Positions 54,959 through 62,921 of a stretch of 64,000 nt of DNA are shown in pieces (positions within the stretch are counted from its first letter, which is position 1; every line of letters starts with the position of its first letter). The position numbers and the translations under genes were made by a program. Under the pieces are notes generated by a model. The model was given only the letters and a program-made list of their open reading frames with translations. It made no database searches and was not told where the DNA came from. Origin of the DNA: Blautia schinkii. Its GTDB lineage: Bacteria; Bacillota; Clostridia; Lachnospirales; Lachnospiraceae. The stretch spans positions 62,001 through 126,000 of the forward strand of contig NZ_JAAWUO010000003.1 in assembly GCF_013304825.1 (NCBI RefSeq), written 5' to 3'.

Positions 54959-55730
54959 AATGAAGAAAACAAGAAAACCAGGCGGTGGCCGGAAGAAGTT
55001 GAAGCCAGAGTACGATGCCGGGAAGAATTTGAAAGAGCAGATGGATGCTGCTGTGGCACTTTATGATTCTGAGATGTCCTTGCAGGCCATCGGCGAAGAA
55101 CTGGGATTAAATCCAATCAAAGTAAGAAAGCTGCTCATCACGGCCGGTGTGTATGAATCTGAAGTGGCGGAAAAAGTAAAAAACACTTTTGAAGAATACC
55201 GAGAAACACAGGACTACAAAACCTCCATACTCTCAACTGCAAACACCCTGAAACTTTCCAAAGCCTCTGTTACTTCGTATCTGCCATATCAGAAAGGCGT
55301 GTACTTCCCAAGTACAGAAAAGGAGAAGATCAGTGTTGGGGCAGAGCGGCAGCGGAGATACAGAGCAATGAAGCGATGGAGGGCTAATCCGACAGAAGAA
55401 AACTTCTGGGGCGTGGTTGTGTCCTATGCCGGGGTAGGATTTAAAACCTACTCCGGGTTGCCATTCTCTTACGAAGTGCGGAAAGGCAGGAACGGTGAGT
55501 ACACAAAAGAGCTGTGGATCGACCGCCGGGAGAAGAGTAAAAGTCTAGCGTGGAGTTCAGTGCTGCTGGCACTGAAGAATATTAAAGGAGAAGTGGTAGA
55601 CCGCCCGAAAGCTCTGGGCGATATCCGGGGAGTGACTTACATCTACGGAATGTTCTATCGGTTCGGATTGATCGATGTGCCGGATGAAGTGAAGGAGAAG
55701 ATGGGGCATCCGAAAGACCGCAAAAAATAG
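54951..55730 (+). CDS. Helix-turn-helix protein typical of integrative elements
   Basis: 259 residues from ATG 54951, overlapping the VOC gene by 8 bases. Very basic N-terminus (KTRKPGGGRKKLK), then a HTH around residues 44-68 (SLQAIGEELGLNPIKVRKLL) and a second HTH-like part (LSTANTLKLSKASVTSYL). The C-terminal domain is unrecognised. Such proteins are carried by Lachnospiraceae phages and conjugative elements; likely DNA binding. Confidence 0.7.
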   Translation: MSKMKKTRKPGGGRKKLKPEYDAGKNLKEQMDAAVALYDSEMSLQAIGEELGLNPIKVRKLLITAGVYESEVAEKVKNTFEEYRETQDYKTSILSTANTLKLSKASVTSYLPYQKGVYFPSTEKEKISVGAERQRRYRAMKRWRANPTEENFWGVVVSYAGVGFKTYSGLPFSYEVRKGRNGEYTKELWIDRREKSKSLAWSSVLLALKNIKGEVVDRPKALGDIRGVTYIYGMFYRFGLIDVPDEVKEKMGHPKDRKK

Positions 55731-55826
55731 GTTGCTATGTGCAAAAGTCTACGGTAAGATGTGCCGTAACTGAGGAAATGAATCTCAGTTGGGAAGGATG
55801 GTAGCATTATAGAAAAACTGAAGGAA

Positions 55827-56165
55827 ATGCTGGAGGAGTATTTGAAGAAAACAGAGCCGGAGTATTATCCACCGGTGGAGAACCTGCTTGATCTGATCTA
55901 CGAGCATTACACGGAGAACAACCCAGTAGAGAAGAACACAGTTGCCGGGAAAACTGCAAAGGCCAAGGAAAAGGAACTGGAAGAGTGGCTGAGATGGCTG
56001 GATGGAATGGATAGGCTCGTAGATGACTACGTCGGAGATAAGATTCCGCTTTGGGAGAAGATCACGGACCGGCAGGGAACGGTGTGCTGTGCATGGGAGA
56101 AGACCGCTTTTGAGGAAGGCCTGAAAGTCGGAATTCGGCTCATGATGGAAGTGTATAGTTTGTGA
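55827..56165 (+). CDS. DUF6809-like small protein
   Basis: 112 residues from ATG 55827. Helical protein with EYYPPVENLLDLIYEHYTENN and a cysteine pair near the end (TVCCAWEKTAFEEGLKVG), as in mobile-element proteins of the DUF6809 kind. The best ribosome site (GGGAAGGATGG) fits an ATT codon at 55806 seven codons upstream, which would give the family-like start MIEKLKE; a non-standard ATT start is possible but unproven. Confidence 0.65.
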   Translation: MLEEYLKKTEPEYYPPVENLLDLIYEHYTENNPVEKNTVAGKTAKAKEKELEEWLRWLDGMDRLVDDYVGDKIPLWEKITDRQGTVCCAWEKTAFEEGLKVGIRLMMEVYSL

Positions 56166-56192
56166 TGGAAATAAAGTGAACTCCTGGAGTTC

Positions 56193-56224
56193 AAAAAAAG
56201 CCCTCGCTTTGTTGCGGCGAGGGC
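56193..56224 (-). terminator. Terminator of the minus-strand umuC-yolD remnant operon
   Basis: On the minus strand GCCCTCGC pairs with GCGAGGGC and is followed by seven T. Confidence 0.8.
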
Positions 56225-56232
56225 GTGTGTTC

Positions 56233-56423
56233 TTATTTTTCAGGCTTTTCAGCTTTTTCTTCTTCGGTGCAATTTTGTGGCCTGAGTAGATTGCCATGCC
56301 CATGCAGACCAGAGAGCCACAAGCAAAATACTTGTGAGCCTGCATCAGTTTCTTTCAGCCCGTGTAGAAGCATCCTGCCATGCAGGCAAGTGCGCCGAGT
56401 GACCAATATTTATGCGCTTTCAT
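56233..56423 (-). pseudogene. Broken small membrane protein gene (DUF6219-like)
   Basis: On the minus strand an ATG at 56423 after AAGGAGG encodes MKAHKYWSLGALACMAGCF and stops at an in-frame TGA (56355-56357). In the same frame immediately after come residues MQAHKYFACGSLVCMGMAIY, a second copy of the same H-K-Y-W/F...C-M motif. Intact family members have both halves in one chain, so the TGA is a nonsense change. Past the lysine-rich tail the frame also shifts: a neighbouring frame ends properly at TAA 56233-56235. The start overlaps the zinc-ribbon gene by 14 bases. Confidence 0.6.
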
Positions 56424-56601
56424 TTTGTGTGTCCTCCTTATCTTCTTTCTGTATTTTGAGCAATTCCTCGATTTCCGTTTTATTCGCCGGCCGTACTGCC
56501 TTTTTATTATCGTGTGCTACCGCTCCACAGTCAGGACAACGGTCAGGTAGCTTCTCTGCAGAGAAGCAGTAGCGGCAGGAATCGCAAAAGTAGTAATTCA
56601 A
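56410..56601 (-). CDS. Small zinc-ribbon protein
   Basis: 63 residues. Two CxxC knuckles, CDSCRYC and CPDCG, make a rubredoxin-type zinc ribbon, followed by a charged tail. It overlaps the YolD-like gene by 4 bases upstream and is the third gene of a decaying mobile-element operon. Function unknown. Confidence 0.8.
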   Translation of the reverse strand: MNYYFCDSCRYCFSAEKLPDRCPDCGAVAHDNKKAVRPANKTEIEELLKIQKEDKEDTQNESA

Positions 56602-57050
56602 GTCATATTCACCCCAATCTCTAATATATCTTCAAATGCAATAATGGTCGGCAGCTCTTTGCCGGTATCGTTTATAAATCCTGTGTAAATTCGCAGTTCT
56701 TTATTTATCGCATCCACAGCATCCAGTATTCCGGCTATATTCTCATAGTAGCCGTCCGTGAAATATTTTATTGTGAGCTCTTGTCCTTTCCGAAGCTGGC
56801 TGATCTTTTGGTTCAGAGTTTGCTTGCCTTCTTCAGACAGCTCGATTCTATTTCCTTTGAGATGATCTCTGCCTTCAGAAGCAATCTCATCCTCATAGCC
56901 TCGCAAGGCGGCAAACGGAGAGAAGATTTTAGCACGATTGGACATCGGCATCCGGGGATGATTATGTGGCGGTTCCGGGCGGGAAGCATGGAGTATTTTG
57001 CCATACTTACTTTGGACGGCTCTGCCTTCCGGTGTGTTCTTGTAGTCCAT
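56598..57050 (-). CDS. YolD-like family protein
   Basis: 150 residues. PMSNRAKIFSPFAALRGYEDEI is the N-terminal family motif; the C-terminal beta-rich domain (ITIKYFTDGYYENIAGIL-like stretch) matches YolD proteins. These are regularly encoded next to a UmuC-type Y-family polymerase in phages and plasmids of Firmicutes and may help it in the SOS response. Ribosome site GGAGGGAG is present. The partner upstream is only a fragment here. Confidence 0.85.
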   Translation of the reverse strand: MDYKNTPEGRAVQSKYGKILHASRPEPPHNHPRMPMSNRAKIFSPFAALRGYEDEIASEGRDHLKGNRIELSEEGKQTLNQKISQLRKGQELTIKYFTDGYYENIAGILDAVDAINKELRIYTGFINDTGKELPTIIAFEDILEIGVNMT

Positions 57051-57061
57051 GTTCTCCCTCC

Positions 57062-57301
57062 TTACTTGGCCTTATGGCCTTCTATCTGCTGATTTCTTTC
57101 CCTCATTGTTGCGCCGTCCATATAGTTGGTTTCTTTTAGTACGGCGTTCTTGCCGAACTTCTTCTTGAGACCCAGCATCGCATTCTGCAGCTTTTTCTCT
57201 TTTTCCAGTTTGGTGGTGTCTGTGAACAGATCAACTTGGAAAAATCCCTCATCTTTGACCACACGGTTGGCGGCTATTGTGATCCGTCTTACGGTCAGTG
57301 T
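57062..57301 (-). pseudogene. C-terminal fragment of a UmuC-type Y-family DNA polymerase
   Basis: About 80 codons remain, from an in-frame TAA at 57302-57304 down to the TAA at 57062. The peptide LTVRRITIAANRVV, QVDLFTD, AMLGLKKKFGKNAVLKETNY and GATMRERNQQIEGHKAK is the conserved little-finger end and tail of ImpB/MucB/SamB proteins. The palm and catalytic acids are missing, so it cannot polymerise. The breakpoint carries TGACCGTAA twice within 20 bases, a possible deletion junction. Confidence 0.8.
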
Positions 57302-57426
57302 TTACGGTCACTTCGGTAAGGCAGAACTGACGTGGGAGGAGTAAAAAAGAGCCTATCCGAGGATAAGCTCTCAAAGTGAGTGATATTCTACGCCGTAAGG
57401 CCCCGTCACTCCCGGATGATTAAGCA

Positions 57427-57714
57427 TCATGCCATTGGTCTAGCTTGGGAAACAGTAAGAGTCAGTCCAAGATGCCGGAAAATGTTTAACAAAGTTCCAA
57501 GATTAGGAGTTGTTTTGCAAGATTCAATTCTTGCAACAGAGGACTGAGGAATGCCACACATGGCAGCAAGATCACGCTGGCTTAAGCCAAGTGCGTTTCG
57601 CTGCTCGACCATTGCGGTTACGATGGCTGCGATTTCTTCAGTTTCTTCCATGTCTTTTGCAATGACAGAATCGACTGCTTTTACGTGTTCTTTGTAATCG
57701 TTCCAAGTTTTCAT
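57427..57714 (-). CDS. XRE-family helix-turn-helix regulator (antitoxin-like)
   Basis: 95 residues. An N-terminal helical extension (NDYKEHVKAVDSVIAKDMEE) and a Cro/CI HTH, GLSQRDLAAMCGIPQSSVARIE, close to HigA-type antitoxins. No RelE/HigB-like toxin gene is adjacent on either side, so it is an orphan. AAAGGAG precedes the start. Confidence 0.85.
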   Translation of the reverse strand: MKTWNDYKEHVKAVDSVIAKDMEETEEIAAIVTAMVEQRNALGLSQRDLAAMCGIPQSSVARIESCKTTPNLGTLLNIFRHLGLTLTVSQARPMA

Positions 57715-57834
57715 AAATCACCGTTCTCCTTTAGCATCGTTCATTAGTGTATGGTCTCCTAAGTTATCTTATTCATTTGTTCAATATTATGACAGCATAA
57801 ATGCTATCAAATTTCAATAGGAGGAAAAAGAAAA

Positions 57835-58194
57835 ATGCCGTACAGACCAAAGACACCGTGCCATCACCCTGGCTGCCCAGAGCTGGTGGAAGCCGGCTGG
57901 CTCTACTGTGAGAAGCACCTGCCTCTCCATCCAGAGGTGACCCGCCCGGCAGCGAAGCGTGGATACAACAGGCGGTGGCAGAAAGTCAGAAAGTCGTATC
58001 TGGAAGCTCATCCACTTTGTGTGCAGTGTGCCAAGCAGGGCAAGTACGTCCGGGCAACGGTTGTGGATCACATCATTCCACACCGTGGTGACCAGAAACT
58101 TTTCTGGGATCAGAACAACTGGCAGTCGCTCTGCAAAAGCTGCCACGATAAAAAGACGCTGACCGAAGACATCAACCCGACCTACACCTACTGA
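57835..58194 (+). CDS. HNH endonuclease (phage type)
   Basis: 119 residues. The HNH core is ATVVDHIIPHRGD...WDQNNWQSLCKSCHDKKT, with zinc-binding pairs CVQC and CKSC and an extra N-terminal CHHPGCPE/YCEKH cluster. In phages this gene sits before the terminase genes and aids packaging; no terminase follows here. Ribosome site ATAGGAGGAAA. Confidence 0.88.
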   Translation: MPYRPKTPCHHPGCPELVEAGWLYCEKHLPLHPEVTRPAAKRGYNRRWQKVRKSYLEAHPLCVQCAKQGKYVRATVVDHIIPHRGDQKLFWDQNNWQSLCKSCHDKKTLTEDINPTYTY

Positions 58195-58463
58195 AAAAGC
58201 AATGTTCAAAGCTTGGCTGCACGGCTGAGATGATAAGGGATATGGCCTTTTCCTTATGCCTTCAGTGCGGTACGGCAATCGTACCAAACCATAAAGGCAG
58301 TTGGTCGATGAATACGAGGCTTGGAAGGAAGCCAACCCCAACGCATAACAACCCCCAAAAGGTACACGCCCTGAAAAAGGGCTGTGCCTCGTATCCAATA
58401 TGTTTCTGAATTTAGAAAGTATTACACTGAATAAAATAAAAGTTTCCGAAACGGGAAAATAAT
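58195..58463 (+). other. Non-coding remnant after the HNH gene
   Basis: About 270 bases without an intact gene. A short frame ending in TAA at 58346-58348 encodes DEYEAWKEANPNA, which looks like the C-terminus of a phage or integrative-element protein, with stops just upstream. AAGGGATATGGCC/GGCCTTTTCCTT-type palindromes are present. It supports deletion of a phage module here. Confidence 0.4.
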
Positions 58464-58492
58464 TTGATATTTTGCGTATAATATGCTATACT
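58464..58492 (+). promoter_or_regulatory. Predicted sigma-A promoter of the AAA ATPase gene
   Basis: TTGATA at 58464-58469, 17-base spacer, TATACT at 58487-58492, 22 bases before the start codon. Confidence 0.7.
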
Positions 58493-58514
58493 GAGAAAAA
58501 GGAGGAATGCAGAT

Positions 58515-59732
58515 ATGGTTGAACGAAAAGAATATCTTGACCAGCTTTGGGCATGGAAAGACGAGCAGCAGATCAAGGTCGTGACCGGAATCCGCCGCTG
58601 TGGAAAATCTGTACTTCTGGAACAGTATCAGCAGAGACTCTTAGCGAATGGAGTTACACCAGAACAGATTATTTCTATCAATTTTGAAAATCTGGATTAC
58701 GAACCTTTAAAAGATTATATGAAGCTGTACAATTACCTCAAAGAACGTTTGTGTGCAGATAAGATGACATACATCTTTTTGGATGAGGTTCAGGAAGTTC
58801 CATCATTCGAGAAAGTGGTTGACAGCCTTTATATCAGAGACCATGTGGACGTTTATATCACAGGCTCCAATGCATATATGCTGTCAAGTGAGCTTGCAAC
58901 GCTTTTGTCAGGAAGGTACACAGAGATCAAGATGCTGCCGCTTTCTTTCCGTGAGTATATGGCGGTGACAGGTATGGCAAAAGAGGAAGCTTTTGCAGAG
59001 TTTATGAAAACTGGTGGAATTCCGTATGTGGCAGTAATGAACCGCACGGATGAAAAAATAGATCAGTATTTAGAGGGAACCTACAATACCGTTATTGTAA
59101 AAGATATTGAGCAGCGGCAGGCAAGAAGGGAAAAAGAAGGTGGAAAACGAAAAATCACAGACATTGCGTTACTAAAGACAATTGCCAGGTATCTGGCAAG
59201 CGTTATCGGCAGCCCGGTGTCAATGAAAAGTATAACCGACTATCTGACCTCAGCGGGTAGAAAAGTATCCCAAAACACAGTCAGTGATTATGTGGAAGCC
59301 CTGACAGAGTCTTTTATTTTTTATCCTGTGGAGCGATTTGACATTGTGGGGAAGCAGCTCTTAAAGGTCAACAATAAGTTTTACATGGTAGATATGGGAA
59401 TCAGAAACCACATTCTTCCGAGAAAACGATATGATCTTGGATTTACCATTGAGAACATTGTGTATCTTGAACTTTCACGAAGGGGTGGCAAAGTCAACAT
59501 CGGAAAATATGGTTCTACTGAGGTCGACTTTGTGACACAGAAGGAAGGTGTGCTTACCTATTATCAGGTAACTGCTGATATGACGGCGGAAGAAACTTTT
59601 GAGAGAGAGATGAGACCGCTGCGGAGCATTCAGGATAATTATGAAAAGATTGTCCTGACACTGGATCGTTTTTCACTCGGAAATTACGATGGCATAAAAG
59701 TTGTGAATGTCATCGACTGGCTTTTGCGATGA
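58515..59732 (+). CDS. AAA family ATPase with DUF4143 domain
   Basis: 405 residues. N-terminal P-loop VTGIRRCGKSVLLEQY (about 22-37), Walker B MTYIFLDEVQEV, sensor YITGSNAYMLSSEL, LPLSFREY; the C-terminal DUF4143 domain ends with a PD-(D/E)XK-like strand set (TEVDFVTQKEG, YYQVTADM). Very common in gut bacteria; role unknown, often single-gene and horizontally spread. GGAGG lies 7 bases before the ATG. Confidence 0.9.
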   Translation: MVERKEYLDQLWAWKDEQQIKVVTGIRRCGKSVLLEQYQQRLLANGVTPEQIISINFENLDYEPLKDYMKLYNYLKERLCADKMTYIFLDEVQEVPSFEKVVDSLYIRDHVDVYITGSNAYMLSSELATLLSGRYTEIKMLPLSFREYMAVTGMAKEEAFAEFMKTGGIPYVAVMNRTDEKIDQYLEGTYNTVIVKDIEQRQARREKEGGKRKITDIALLKTIARYLASVIGSPVSMKSITDYLTSAGRKVSQNTVSDYVEALTESFIFYPVERFDIVGKQLLKVNNKFYMVDMGIRNHILPRKRYDLGFTIENIVYLELSRRGGKVNIGKYGSTEVDFVTQKEGVLTYYQVTADMTAEETFEREMRPLRSIQDNYEKIVLTLDRFSLGNYDGIKVVNVIDWLLR

Positions 59733-59743
59733 GGAATCTGCAT

Positions 59744-59878
59744 ATGAGTGATGTGGAAATTAGTCAAAAACAGCAGATTGATAGTAATGATCAGAAACCG
59801 GATGGCAAAAGTGTCACGGAATCTCTTACCGGGATTCTGAAAGAAGATGACCTTGATGCGAAAAAGCAAAAAGGCTGA
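59744..59878 (+). CDS. Small hypothetical protein (44 residues)
   Basis: ATG at 59744 after GAGGAATCTG, 11 bases after the ATPase stop, so probably co-transcribed. The peptide MSDVEISQKQQID... is acidic and polar, ending GILKEDDLDAKKQKG. No domain recognised. A weak hairpin, GGAC/GTCC with T-rich tail, follows near 59920-59945. Confidence 0.45.
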   Translation: MSDVEISQKQQIDSNDQKPDGKSVTESLTGILKEDDLDAKKQKG

Positions 59879-60028
59879 AAGAAAAATACGAAACGGCGTA
59901 AATAGAACATAAGATCAAGGACTTTTTCGGAGGTCCGTTTTCTTTGCGAAAGGAACGATAAATATATACATCTTTATTGTTTTTGCTGCCTGTGATTGCA
60001 ATATTTTTCTTTCAGCCAAAATCTTTTG

Positions 60029-60057
60029 TTGTAATCTGGGAATTGATGTGGCATAAT
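60029..60057 (+). promoter_or_regulatory. Possible promoter of the Na/Pi cotransporter gene
   Basis: TTGTAA at 60029-60034 and CATAAT at 60052-60057 with 17-base spacing. The 298 bases between the small gene and the transporter otherwise hold only a weak terminator-like hairpin. Confidence 0.45.
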
Positions 60058-60177
60058 AAATGGGAAAATGTTAAAAATAAGAAAAATCCAGATTAAGAAA
60101 ATGCAAAATTGTATTTTCAGGAGAACACTGCTTCTGCTGCGAGCTGGCAGAATGCGAGTATGACAAAGGAGAAAATT

Positions 60178-61986
60178 ATGGCAATTTTTTCAATGATCTT
60201 ATCTTTGTTATGTGGAGTATCATTATTTCTTTTTGGAATGTCCCTGATGGGCGATGGTCTGAAGCTGGCGGCCGGTAACAAGCTGGAAGCTTTTCTGTAT
60301 AAGATGACCAATACTCCGCTTAAGGGTGTTGCACTTGGTACTGGTGTTACCAGTGTGATCCAGTCGTCTTCTGCGACGACGGTTATGGTAATTGGTTTCG
60401 TAAACTCCGGTATGATGAAGCTGAAACAGGCGATCGGTATTATCATGGGAGCTAATATCGGAACCAGTATCACAGGTTGGATCTTATGTCTTTCTTATAT
60501 TGAAGGATCCAATGGAATCGCAAGTATTCTTTCCACAGCAACAATCTCAGCTGTTGTGGCTGTAGTTGGTATTATTTTCCGCATGTTCTGTAAGCGAACC
60601 TTACATAAGAATATTGGAAATATCATGCTTGGTTTTGCCATTCTGATGACCGGAATGCAGATGATGAGCGGTGCGGTTTCTCCGCTGCGTGAGAGTCCTG
60701 TATTTATCAAGATGCTTACGATGTTTTCCAACCCGATTGCTGGTATTCTTGTTGGTATTGCTTTTACAGCTGTACTTCAGAGTGCTTCTGCGACAGTCGG
60801 TGTACTGCAGGCGCTTTCTGTGACAGGAATCCTGACATTTGCCAGTGCATTTCCGATTGTTCTTGGTATTGGTGTTGGTGCCGCATGTCCGGTTCTGATC
60901 TCCGCGGTCGGAGCTAATAAGAATGGTAAAAGAACAGCTCTTGTATATCTGATCAATGACCTTTTCGGATTGATTCTGTGGTCAGTTGTCTTTTATACAG
61001 CTAATGCGATCGTACACTTTACATTTATGGATATGACCATGACACCTGTAGCAATCGCACTTTTGAATACAGTGTTCCGTCTGGCAACAGTTATTGTACT
61101 GTTCCCGTTCATTCCGAAGGTCGAGAAGCTGGTATGCTGGCTTGTTAAAGATAACCAGGAGGATCTGGAGGATGAGGCTGATTTCGATCTTCTTGAGGAG
61201 CGTCTTCTTAATTATCCTGCTCTTGCGATCGCGCAGTGTCACCGTGTGATGAACGGTATGTCCAAGAAGCTTCGCAAAAATGTCAACAGGGCGATGAATC
61301 TTCTGAATGATTATCAGCAGGATAAATATGATAAGGTTCAGCGTAAGGAGGATCTGATCGATAAATATGAGAGCCGTCTTGGCGAGTATCTGATCCAGCT
61401 TACAAAGCGTGAGATGAATACTGCTCAGACAAGACAGGCTTCCCTGTATCTGCATACCATCAATGACTTTGAGCGTATTGGAGATCATGCTTCTTATATT
61501 GCTCATATGTCCAGCGAGATGCACGATAATCATACGAATTTTTCACAGGAAGCATGGGATGAATTAAATATTGTTATGGAAGCTGTCCGTGAAGATATTA
61601 ATATTACCTGCAATGCTTTTATGAAAGATGATAAAGAGATGGCACAGAGAGTTGCACCTCTTGGAGCTGTGATCACAGGTCTTTGTGATGTGCTGAAAAT
61701 GCGCCATGCAGAGCGACTCAGCCAGGGTAAATGCGGTCTGGAAGAGGGAACTGTATTCAGTGATATCCTCAACAGTTTCTGCCGTATTGCAACACATTGT
61801 GCAAGTGCTATGGTTGCGTTGATGAAGAGTGATGAGACGGGATCAGATATCCATATCCATGATTCCAAGATTTATCCGACGAACAGCACGGAGTATTATC
61901 AGTATTTTAAAGAATACGGACAGAAATACGATATTGGAAGTCAGGAAGGCCATATGCTTAGTATGGAGCCGGAAGAAGTAGAATAA
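60178..61986 (+). CDS. Na/Pi cotransporter family protein with PhoU domain
   Basis: 602 residues from ATG 60178, seven bases after AAAGGAG; earlier in-frame starts lack a ribosome site. Two Na_Pi_cotrans repeats with the diagnostic QSSSATTVMVIGF (about residue 62) and QSASATVGVLQAL (about 200), in a membrane domain of about eight helices, followed by a cytoplasmic PhoU-like helical domain (about 360-545). Imports phosphate with sodium, or helps regulate phosphate. Terminator follows. Confidence 0.92.
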   Translation: MAIFSMILSLLCGVSLFLFGMSLMGDGLKLAAGNKLEAFLYKMTNTPLKGVALGTGVTSVIQSSSATTVMVIGFVNSGMMKLKQAIGIIMGANIGTSITGWILCLSYIEGSNGIASILSTATISAVVAVVGIIFRMFCKRTLHKNIGNIMLGFAILMTGMQMMSGAVSPLRESPVFIKMLTMFSNPIAGILVGIAFTAVLQSASATVGVLQALSVTGILTFASAFPIVLGIGVGAACPVLISAVGANKNGKRTALVYLINDLFGLILWSVVFYTANAIVHFTFMDMTMTPVAIALLNTVFRLATVIVLFPFIPKVEKLVCWLVKDNQEDLEDEADFDLLEERLLNYPALAIAQCHRVMNGMSKKLRKNVNRAMNLLNDYQQDKYDKVQRKEDLIDKYESRLGEYLIQLTKREMNTAQTRQASLYLHTINDFERIGDHASYIAHMSSEMHDNHTNFSQEAWDELNIVMEAVREDINITCNAFMKDDKEMAQRVAPLGAVITGLCDVLKMRHAERLSQGKCGLEEGTVFSDILNSFCRIATHCASAMVALMKSDETGSDIHIHDSKIYPTNSTEYYQYFKEYGQKYDIGSQEGHMLSMEPEEVE

Positions 61987-61995
61987 TAGTAAAAT

Positions 61996-62031
61996 CAAAG
62001 GGACAGTTCAGTTTGGCTGTCTCTTTTTTTG
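61996..62031 (+). terminator. Intrinsic terminator of the Na/Pi cotransporter gene
   Basis: AAAGGGACAG pairs with CTGTCTCTTT and is followed by a T-run. Confidence 0.85.
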
Positions 62032-62059
62032 AGAATGGAGGGTATCGGAGATAACAAAA

Positions 62060-62890
62060 ATGTCAAATATTATAGAAATCACAGATTTTAATGCCCCGGA
62101 GCTGGATGTTTATGCCAGAATCTCTGAAGTACAGCTTTTGAACCGGGCAGAGCCTGAGAAGGGAATTTTTATTGCAGAGAGTCCGAAGGTGATCGAACGC
62201 GCATTGGATGCCGGATGTAAGCCGATTTCGTTTCTTGTGGAGCATAAGCATATTGAAGGTGAGGCGAAGGAGCTGATCCGGCGGTGCGGGGATATTCCGG
62301 TTTATACTGCTGCGTTCGATGTGCTGACACAATTAACAGGATTTAAGCTTACCAGGGGAATGCTCTGTGCCATGCACAGACCTGTACTTCCGGAAATTGA
62401 AGAAGTATGTGGAAATGCACGCAGGATTGCAGTCCTGGAAAATGTTGTAAATCCTACAAATATAGGTGCGATCTTCCGTTCTGCAGCTGCTCTCGGGATG
62501 GATGCGGTACTTCTCACACCGGGATGCAGCAATCCGTTATATCGCCGTGCGATCCGTGTCAGTATGGGAACTGTCTTTCAGATCCCCTGGGCATTTTTTG
62601 ATGAAAAGACAGACTGGAAAACAGAGGGAATACGGAATCTTCAGAAAATGGGATTTAAGACGGCGGCTATGGCCTTGAGAGAAGATTCTGTTAATATCGA
62701 TGACCCGAAACTGCTTGCAGAGGAAAAACTGGCAGTTGTCCTTGGTACAGAAGGAGATGGCCTTGCATTTGAGACCATTGCGGACTGCGATTATACAGTG
62801 TGTATTCCCATGGCTCATGGAGTTGATTCATTGAATGTTGCTGCTGCCAGCGCGGTTGCTTTCTGGCAGCTTGGAAAACCGGATTTTTGA
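62060..62890 (+). CDS. TrmH/SpoU-family RNA 2'-O-methyltransferase
   Basis: 276 residues. SPOUT motifs: 1, NVVNPTNIGAIFRSAAALGMDAVLL; 2, VLGTEGDGL; 3, CIPMAHGVDSLNVAAASAVAFW. The N-terminal substrate-binding domain (FIAESPKVIERALD) is present. Methylates a ribose in rRNA or tRNA; exact target unknown. Convergent with the regulator that follows; a CAGGC/GCCTG hairpin lies between them. Confidence 0.92.
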   Translation: MSNIIEITDFNAPELDVYARISEVQLLNRAEPEKGIFIAESPKVIERALDAGCKPISFLVEHKHIEGEAKELIRRCGDIPVYTAAFDVLTQLTGFKLTRGMLCAMHRPVLPEIEEVCGNARRIAVLENVVNPTNIGAIFRSAAALGMDAVLLTPGCSNPLYRRAIRVSMGTVFQIPWAFFDEKTDWKTEGIRNLQKMGFKTAAMALREDSVNIDDPKLLAEEKLAVVLGTEGDGLAFETIADCDYTVCIPMAHGVDSLNVAAASAVAFWQLGKPDF

Positions 62891-62921
62891 TCCACAGGAA
62901 AAGAAGAACAGGCGTAAACTA

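Noticed and set aside
55785-56345. 186-codon minus-strand frame
   Set aside because: Only its first 35 codons resemble a real protein (second half of the broken DUF6219-like gene); the rest reads through a terminator and antisense to the DUF6809-like gene.
57427-57714. Complete toxin-antitoxin pair around the XRE regulator
   Set aside because: No toxin-like gene on either side; only the HTH gene is supported.
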